Positions 5,653-10,076 of a DNA stretch of 10,076 nucleotides are shown here, one piece after another. Positions within the stretch are counted from its first letter, which is position 1; the number at the start of each line of letters is the position of its first letter. The position numbers were made by a program, and so were the translations under genes. Under the pieces are notes generated by a model. The model had not been told where the DNA came from, did not search any database, and saw only the letters and a list, made by a program, of their open reading frames with translations. The stretch is from Deltaproteobacteria bacterium (GTDB lineage: Bacteria > Desulfobacterota > Syntrophorhabdia > Syntrophorhabdales > Syntrophorhabdaceae). The stretch spans positions 1 through 10,076 of the forward strand of contig DNYO01000254.1 in NCBI GenBank assembly GCA_003506795.1. The letters run 5' to 3'.

Positions 5653-5696
5653 GTGCGCCGTCTCCCGGGCAGTGAGCGAGGAGCGGCCTGGCGCAC
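5653..5696. repeat. GC-rich inverted repeat upstream of the dnaA promoter
   Basis: GTGCGCC (5653-5659) and GGCGCAC (5690-5696) are perfect 7-bp arms around a 30-bp GC-rich loop. A second possible hairpin, CACCC/GGGTG, overlaps its left edge (about 5640-5655). Together they fill the GC-rich half of the 308-bp gene-free stretch between the thioredoxin gene and dnaA (5561-5868). No protein-coding content is seen there. It lacks a T-tract on either side, so it is not a classic terminator. Confidence 0.4.
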
Positions 5697-5714
5697 GGCG
5701 GCACGTAAAAGTTG

Positions 5715-5743
5715 TTGACTTGGTCAAAAATGTCCTGTAGAAT
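5715..5743 (+). promoter_or_regulatory. dnaA: sigma70-type promoter for dnaA
   Basis: TTGACT (5715-5720) and TAGAAT (5738-5743) are separated by exactly 17 nt; each matches consensus at 5 of 6 positions. The leader to the dnaA ATG is about 118 nt and carries the DnaA-box-like sites, which would allow autoregulation. The -35 hexamer is part of a 13-bp palindrome, TTGAC-TTG-GTCAA (5715-5727). TATACT at 5748-5753 is a second -10-like hexamer without a matching -35. Confidence 0.6.
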
Positions 5744-5827
5744 TGGTTATACTTTATCCGGCACATTACCGTTGAAAGATTTCTCAGTTACATTTGAGTT
5801 AATTCCAAACCTCTGGGGTACTACTAA

Positions 5828-5858
5828 TTTTCCACATATGTTGAAAAGTTGTTGAAAA
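5828..5858. promoter_or_regulatory. Cluster of DnaA-box-like 9-mers at 11-bp spacing
   Basis: TTTTCCACA (5828-5836) differs from the classic TTATCCACA by one base. TGTTGAAAA follows at 5839-5847 and 5850-5858; its reverse complement TTTTCAACA differs from the first site by one base. The three start 11 bp apart, so they lie on about the same helical face. The dnaA ATG is 10 bp beyond the last one. Confidence 0.45.
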
Positions 5859-5868
5859 AATCCATACC

Positions 5869-7185
5869 ATGCCCGATATCCTTTCACAAATAAAGCCAAA
5901 AATTGCCTCGATTGTCAGCGAGGATAGCTTCAAAACCTGGATTGAGCCCTTGAGTTTCATCGACCTTCAGAATGACAATTGCCGCATCGCGGTACCCAAC
6001 GCCTTTTTTCGCGATTGGGTGGCGGAGAACTTTGAATCCATCATTGTGGCACTCCTCAAGGACGTTACCAAGGAAAACGTAAAGATAGAGTACGTTCTGA
6101 ACAGGGACGAGAAAATCGAGGAAAAGAAGAGGGTCGTTCTCCGCAAGCCCGCAAATTACAGTCAGTTCAATCCCAAATATACCTTCGAAAACTTCGTCGT
6201 CGGCACGAGCAACCAGTTTGCAAATGCCGCCTGCCTGGCGGTATCGACCAATCCGGGAAAGACATATAATCCGCTCTTCATATACGGGGGCGTGGGTCTG
6301 GGCAAGACCCACCTGCTCAACGCCGTCGGCAACTTTCTCATAAAGCACGGGACAACCAACCCCGAACGCATATGCTATATCACGGCGGAAACATTTACGA
6401 ACGAACTTATCAATTCGATACGCTATGAAAAAATGGAAGATTTCCGAAACAGGTTTCGGAAGATGGACATCATCCTCATCGACGACATCCAGTTCATCGC
6501 CGGCAAGGAAAGGACCCAGGCCGAGTTCTTTCACACCTTCAATACCCTTTATGACAATATGAAACAGATCGTTGTCACCAGCGATAAATTCCCCCGGGAC
6601 ATCGAAAATTTTGAAGAACGTCTCAAATCGCGGTTCGAATGGGGTCTTGTCGCCGACATACAGTCTCCGGACATAGAAACCAAGGTCGCCATTCTCAACA
6701 AAAAGGCGGAACAGGAAAAGATCGATTTGCCTCTCGATGTAGCCTTTTTCATCGCCACAAATTCCGAGGATTCCATCCGTTCCCTCGAGGGCACCCTGAT
6801 CCGGGTCGGTGCCTATGCATCTCTCAACAACAGCCCGATCACGACGGACCTCGTCAAGCGGACAATGAGCCATATTATCAAGGAAAAGAACAAGGAAATT
6901 ACTATCGACATGATCCTGAAAGAAGTGTGTTCCCATTTCTCTGTTACCCTCGGGGATATAAAATCCGGCAAGCGCATAAAGTCCATTATGCTGCCGCGGC
7001 AAGTTGCAATGTATCTATCGAGAAAGATGACGGAATCATCACTCGTCAGTATTGGAGAAAAGTTCGGTGGGAAGGATCACGCCACGGTAATTCATTCAAT
7101 CAAGAAGATAGATGGTGAATTACATGTTAAAAAGGAGTTGAAAGGTGCTGTTGAAAAGATTGTTCAGAAATTAAAGTCAACATGA
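5869..7185 (+). CDS. dnaA: Chromosomal replication initiator protein DnaA
   Basis: 438 residues, the usual size. Domain I (1-~75, SFKTWIEPL) mediates self-assembly and helicase loading; a short linker follows (~80-100). Domain III is the AAA+ ATPase: Walker A GGVGLGKT (140-147), Walker B LIDDIQ (D205, D206), arginine-finger region RLKSRFEWG (R255) and sensor II RSLEGTL (R304). Domain IV (about 345-438) has the DNA-binding signature GGKDHATVIHS (400-410). DnaA-ATP binds DnaA boxes, opens oriC and recruits DnaB. The start fits DnaA N-termini; an in-frame TGA at 5842-5844 excludes longer forms. No Shine-Dalgarno is seen before the ATG, so initiation may be weak or leader-dependent. First gene of dnaA-dnaN-gyrB; the box-like sites in its leader suggest autoregulation. 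Confidence 0.98.
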   Translation: MPDILSQIKPKIASIVSEDSFKTWIEPLSFIDLQNDNCRIAVPNAFFRDWVAENFESIIVALLKDVTKENVKIEYVLNRDEKIEEKKRVVLRKPANYSQFNPKYTFENFVVGTSNQFANAACLAVSTNPGKTYNPLFIYGGVGLGKTHLLNAVGNFLIKHGTTNPERICYITAETFTNELINSIRYEKMEDFRNRFRKMDIILIDDIQFIAGKERTQAEFFHTFNTLYDNMKQIVVTSDKFPRDIENFEERLKSRFEWGLVADIQSPDIETKVAILNKKAEQEKIDLPLDVAFFIATNSEDSIRSLEGTLIRVGAYASLNNSPITTDLVKRTMSHIIKEKNKEITIDMILKEVCSHFSVTLGDIKSGKRIKSIMLPRQVAMYLSRKMTESSLVSIGEKFGGKDHATVIHSIKKIDGELHVKKELKGAVEKIVQKLKST

Positions 7186-7302
7186 TTCAACAGAAGCCTT
7201 CATTTTTTGCACAGAGTCAATATTCAGTTAATCCAGTGATGTTAGTTGGTTGCAACGTTTTCAACATTTTAACACCACTTATCTGTTATGAGGAGTTACT
7301 AT
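7186..7302 (+). other. dnaA-dnaN intergenic region
   Basis: 117 AT-rich base pairs. They include another TTTTCAACA (7258-7266), the same 9-mer as the inverted sites before dnaA, and an 8-bp palindrome GTTGCAAC (7249-7256). A further TGTTGAAAA lies in the dnaA 3' end at 7149-7157. No promoter with good -35/-10 spacing and no terminator hairpin is seen. It may carry secondary DnaA sites or a weak dnaN promoter. Confidence 0.35.
7290..7295 (+). promoter_or_regulatory. dnaN: Shine-Dalgarno that decides the dnaN start
   Basis: GAGGAG lies 7 nt before the ATG at 7303. An upstream in-frame ATG at 7288 overlaps the site itself and would add MRSYY, so the downstream ATG is the true start. Confidence 0.85.
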
Positions 7303-8388
7303 ATGAAAATAATATTAGATAAGAACAGAATCCTGCAGCCAATATCCAAAATCGTATCAATAACCGAGAAACGATCCCTTATGCCTATCCTTTCCAACAT
7401 CCTCATTGATTTTGGAAAGGAGAAGACCACAGTCTATTCCACAGACCTGGAAGTAAGTGCCATCACGTATATAGATTTTGTCACCGATATCGAAAAAAAG
7501 GTTGTTGTGCATGGAAGAAAGTTTCTTGAGATACTTAAGGAACTCGATAACGAAGACATAGAGTTCGACTTTGAGGACAACGTGATGACCATCAGGCAAA
7601 AGATGACGGAGATATCTTTGAGTCTTCAGGATCCCGAGGAGTTTCCGGAAACGAAGGAGATTACAGGGAAAGAGGAATTTACAGTTCCCGGCAGTATTCT
7701 TCTCGAAATGATAGACAAGGTGGAATTTGCGGTATCCGTCGACGAGACGCGGTACATTCTCACGGGTATGTACATGAGAGGCCATGACGGCAGGGTGGCT
7801 GTGGTGGGAACGGATGGTTTCCGGATGGCCCTTTATCAGAAAGATATTGACGGTCTTGCCTCTTTCCAGGGCATGACGATTCCCAAAAGGTCTATAAGCG
7901 AAGTGGAAAGGGTGATCGGGGAGAATGAGGATGTCAGGATCGTGATAGACGATAAACACGTCCAGTTCAGCACGGAGAAGATGAAGATCATATCCAGGAT
8001 AATTGAAGGTAATTTTCCGGATTATGAAAATGTATTGCCGTCAGGCAATACAAACATCGCGGAGGTGGACAGAGAGGCCTTATTTAAGGGACTCAAGAAG
8101 GTTTCCTCGATCATCGGCAGATCGGAACCGGTGAAGATAACCTTTGGAAATAATTCCATGACGATCGAAGCGGAATCGGACATCGGCCGGGCAAAAGAGG
8201 TCATCGCTGTAAAGTACGAGGGCGAAGAGGCCACGATGAACTTCAACGTAAAGTTTCTCATTGATGTGGTAAGCCACCTCACAAGTGATGAGGTAACCAT
8301 AGCGGCGCCGAAGGCCTATGGTGCCGTCTTGTTCAAGGCAAAAGACATGGAGGGCTACAAGAATATTGTAATGCCGATAAGGATATGA
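7303..8388 (+). CDS. dnaN: DNA polymerase III beta subunit (sliding clamp)
   Basis: 361 residues, typical for DnaN. The N-terminus MKIILDKNRILQPISKIVSI and LMPILSNILI are the classic clamp opening; three repeats of the clamp fold fill the chain. TDGFRMALY marks the middle domain, ISRIIEGNFPDY the linker to the third, and YKNIVMPIRI the C-terminus, which lines the peptide-binding pocket used by polymerases. The dimeric ring tethers Pol III to DNA and serves as a platform for repair factors. The start is set by GAGGAG 7 nt upstream. Its 3' end contains the Shine-Dalgarno for gyrB, and the two genes are only 3 nt apart, indicating cotranscription. Confidence 0.97.
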   Translation: MKIILDKNRILQPISKIVSITEKRSLMPILSNILIDFGKEKTTVYSTDLEVSAITYIDFVTDIEKKVVVHGRKFLEILKELDNEDIEFDFEDNVMTIRQKMTEISLSLQDPEEFPETKEITGKEEFTVPGSILLEMIDKVEFAVSVDETRYILTGMYMRGHDGRVAVVGTDGFRMALYQKDIDGLASFQGMTIPKRSISEVERVIGENEDVRIVIDDKHVQFSTEKMKIISRIIEGNFPDYENVLPSGNTNIAEVDREALFKGLKKVSSIIGRSEPVKITFGNNSMTIEAESDIGRAKEVIAVKYEGEEATMNFNVKFLIDVVSHLTSDEVTIAAPKAYGAVLFKAKDMEGYKNIVMPIRI

Positions 8389-8391
8389 CAA

Positions 8392-10076
8392 ATGGGTGAA
8401 TACGGAGCGGAAAGTATAAAAATACTTGGCGGCCTCGACGCCGTCAGGAAGGTCCCGTCGATGTATATCGGAAACACGAATATCGAGGGATTGCACCACC
8501 TCATCTATGAACTTGTTGACAACAGCGTTGATGAGGCACTGGAAGGATACTGCAACAGGATAGCAATTACGATCCATCGCGATAACAGCGTTACCGTCGA
8601 AGACAACGGCAGGGGTATACCGGTTGCCATGCACGCCGAGGAAAATATGTCAGCCCTGGAGGTCGTTCTCACGAAGCTGCACGCCGGTGGTAAATTCGAC
8701 AAGGACACTTACCGCTACTCAGCCGGTCTTCACGGCGTGGGCCTCTCGGTCGTCAACGCACTGTCGGAATATCTTGAGATAGAAGTGAAAAGAGCGGGTA
8801 ATGTCTATTACCAGCGCTATGAACAGGGCAACCGGATGGACGACCTGGCCGTGATCGGAGACACGGAAAGTACCGGCACCAAGGTGAAGTTCAAGGCGGA
8901 TGCCACCATATTTGAAACGACAGAATACAGCTACGATACGCTCGCACACCGCATGAGGGAAATCTCCTTTCTCAACAACGGCATCCACATCATCCTCAGC
9001 GATGAAAGGAAGGGCAGAAAACAGGATTTCAAGCATGAAGGCGGGATTCGTTCTTTTGTAAAGTATCTCAATGCGAGCAAAACGGTCCTTTTTGATGAGC
9101 CCATCTACGTCTCAAATTCAAGGCAGTCTCTGGATCTTCTGGAAGTTGCCATTCAATATAACGACGGATATAACGAGAACATATACAGCTTTGTCAACAA
9201 TGTGAACACGAAGGAAGGCGGGACACATGTAACCGGCTTCCGGGGCGCCCTTACAAGGTGTGTCAACGGGTTCATACAGGCCAACATGCAGGGCAAGATC
9301 AAGGAAAACTTGAGCGGCGATGATATTAAAGAAGGTCTCGTCGCGGTAATCAATATCAAGGTTCAGAACCCGCAGTTCGAGGGACAGACGAAAACAAAAC
9401 TTGGCAATAGTGAGATAAAAGGCATTGTCGAATCCCTCTTGAATGAGAAAATAGCCGAATATCTGGAACTAAACCCCCACATAGCCAAGGCCATCATAGG
9501 CAAGGCCATCGAGGCACGGCGTGCCCGGGAAGCGGCAAAAAAGGCGAAAGACCTCGTAAAGAGCAAAAGTCTCATCGAGAACGGGATTCTGCCCGGAAAG
9601 CTTGCCGATTGCCAGGAAACCGATCCTGTACAATGTGAGCTTTACATTGTCGAGGGGGATTCGGCGGGCGGCTCGGCCAAACAGGGCCGCGACCGGAAGA
9701 CCCAGGCCATACTGCCCTTGAGAGGCAAAATACTCAACGTCGAAAAATCCAGGCAGGAGAAGGTGCTGACGAACCAGGAGATACGCAACATGTATCTCGC
9801 CGTCGGGATAGGCCCTGAGAGCAAGGGGCGCCTGCGCTATCACAAGGTCATCATTATGACGGATGCCGATGTGGACGGTTCGCATATACGGACACTGCTG
9901 CTTACTTTTTTCTACCGTCAAATGCCGGATCTTCTCGCTGAAGGGCACCTTTTCATTGCACAGCCGCCCCTCTACAAGATAAAGGCGGGCAGCAAGGAGT
10001 CTTATGCCAAGGACGAGGATGAATTTGAGCGCACCATAACCCAGAGAGGCGTGGAAAAGACCCGCTGCGCAGTCAA
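8392..10076 (+). CDS. gyrB: DNA gyrase subunit B, N-terminal ~560 residues (runs off window)
   Basis: 561 full codons are seen with no stop; full GyrB is usually 630-800 residues, so the C-terminus is missing. The GHKL ATPase domain has ELVDNSVDEA (E40 general base, N44 for Mg2+), DNGRGIP (71-77), the ATP lid GLHGVGLSVVNALS (112-125) and QTKTKLGN (332-339), with K335 the switch lysine. The transducer is about 220-390. The TOPRIM part has EGDSAGGSAKQGRD (E421) and DADVDGSHIRT (D491, D493), which bind Mg2+ for DNA cleavage with GyrA. Gyrase adds negative supercoils ahead of forks. AAGGAT in the dnaN 3' end, about 8 nt before the ATG, acts as Shine-Dalgarno. recF, often found between dnaN and gyrB, is absent. 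Position after dnaN favours GyrB over ParE. Confidence 0.96.
   Translation, partial: MGEYGAESIKILGGLDAVRKVPSMYIGNTNIEGLHHLIYELVDNSVDEALEGYCNRIAITIHRDNSVTVEDNGRGIPVAMHAEENMSALEVVLTKLHAGGKFDKDTYRYSAGLHGVGLSVVNALSEYLEIEVKRAGNVYYQRYEQGNRMDDLAVIGDTESTGTKVKFKADATIFETTEYSYDTLAHRMREISFLNNGIHIILSDERKGRKQDFKHEGGIRSFVKYLNASKTVLFDEPIYVSNSRQSLDLLEVAIQYNDGYNENIYSFVNNVNTKEGGTHVTGFRGALTRCVNGFIQANMQGKIKENLSGDDIKEGLVAVINIKVQNPQFEGQTKTKLGNSEIKGIVESLLNEKIAEYLELNPHIAKAIIGKAIEARRAREAAKKAKDLVKSKSLIENGILPGKLADCQETDPVQCELYIVEGDSAGGSAKQGRDRKTQAILPLRGKILNVEKSRQEKVLTNQEIRNMYLAVGIGPESKGRLRYHKVIIMTDADVDGSHIRTLLLTFFYRQMPDLLAEGHLFIAQPPLYKIKAGSKESYAKDEDEFERTITQRGVEKTRCAV

Larger units (their letters stand above)
5700..5868. 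other. Candidate replication origin (oriC) / dnaA regulatory region
   Basis: The composition shifts abruptly from GC-rich to AT-rich near 5705, and the AT-rich stretch ends at the dnaA start codon. It contains the dnaA promoter, a TTTTCCACA DnaA-box-like 9-mer and two TGTTGAAAA 9-mers. Location next to dnaA, local AT richness and outward gene orientation on both sides support an origin. Only one site is close to a canonical DnaA box, so the core origin could also extend into 7186-7302 or lie elsewhere. Confidence 0.5.

Noticed and set aside
5819..5827. TACTACTAA next to the DnaA-box-like site as a DnaA-trio unwinding element
   Set aside because: The TAG repeats are on the wrong strand relative to the box: read 3'->5' away from the box, the plus strand gives AAT-CAT-CAT rather than GAT repeats, and only about three units are present.
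5884..7002. Long open frame of 372 codons on the minus strand opposite dnaA
   Set aside because: It lies wholly inside the unmistakable dnaA gene, shows no recognisable domain and has no upstream signals; it is a codon-bias shadow.
7186..7210. Rho-independent terminator after dnaA (GAAGCCTTC followed by T run)
   Set aside because: The inverted repeat has a one-base centre and cannot form a real loop; a stable hairpin is not possible.
8080..8634. 184-codon minus-strand frame across the dnaN-gyrB junction
   Set aside because: It is antisense to two certain genes and its translation has no domain features.

Overview
The window looks like the chromosomal replication-origin region of an anaerobic deltaproteobacterium (Desulfobacterota). 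Syntrophobacterales-, Syntrophorhabdales- or Desulfovibrio-like relatives are plausible, but that placement is inference from gene content. The clues are a dnaA-dnaN-gyrB cluster without recF between dnaN and gyrB, a small tetraheme c3-type cytochrome next to ResB, and a periplasmic thioredoxin-like gene with an in-frame UGA exactly where the first redox cysteine should be. That last feature is the hallmark of a selenoprotein, and anaerobic deltaproteobacteria are known to be rich in them.

Layout. Minus strand, 1-855: a promoter, a secreted tetraheme cytochrome c3 and an overlapping ResB gene that runs off the left edge; together they suggest a cytochrome c export/maturation or electron-transfer unit. 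Minus strand, 3889-868: a tightly packed four-gene operon read right to left: TehB-like methyltransferase, YciO/Sua5-family protein, second SAM methyltransferase, and a Zn-ribbon NUDIX hydrolase with an extra all-helical C-terminal domain. Two of its three junctions are ATGA overlaps. Plus strand, 3979-5081: a HAD-IB phosphatase and an NlpC/P60 lipoprotein, joined by a TGATG overlap. Minus strand, 5560-5102: the candidate selenocysteine thioredoxin, convergent with the lipoprotein gene. Most gene callers would split it in two or drop its N-terminus.

From 5561 to 5868 there is a 308-bp gene-free stretch. Its left half is GC-rich and contains an inverted repeat. Its right half is AT-rich and holds a good sigma70-type dnaA promoter and a cluster of DnaA-box-like 9-mers at 11-bp spacing; it is the best candidate for (part of) oriC. 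Plus strand, 5869 to the end: dnaA, dnaN and the first 561 codons of gyrB, which encode the initiator, the sliding clamp and the gyrase ATPase subunit. Most genes left of the gap run left and the replication genes run right, as expected for genes on the leading strands of forks leaving an origin here.

The most valuable observation is the UGA-containing thioredoxin gene with a small hairpin at the right distance for a bacterial SECIS element. Secondary points are the NUDIX-helical fusion, the 20-bp-spaced direct repeats in the cytochrome promoter, and the architecture of the putative origin.
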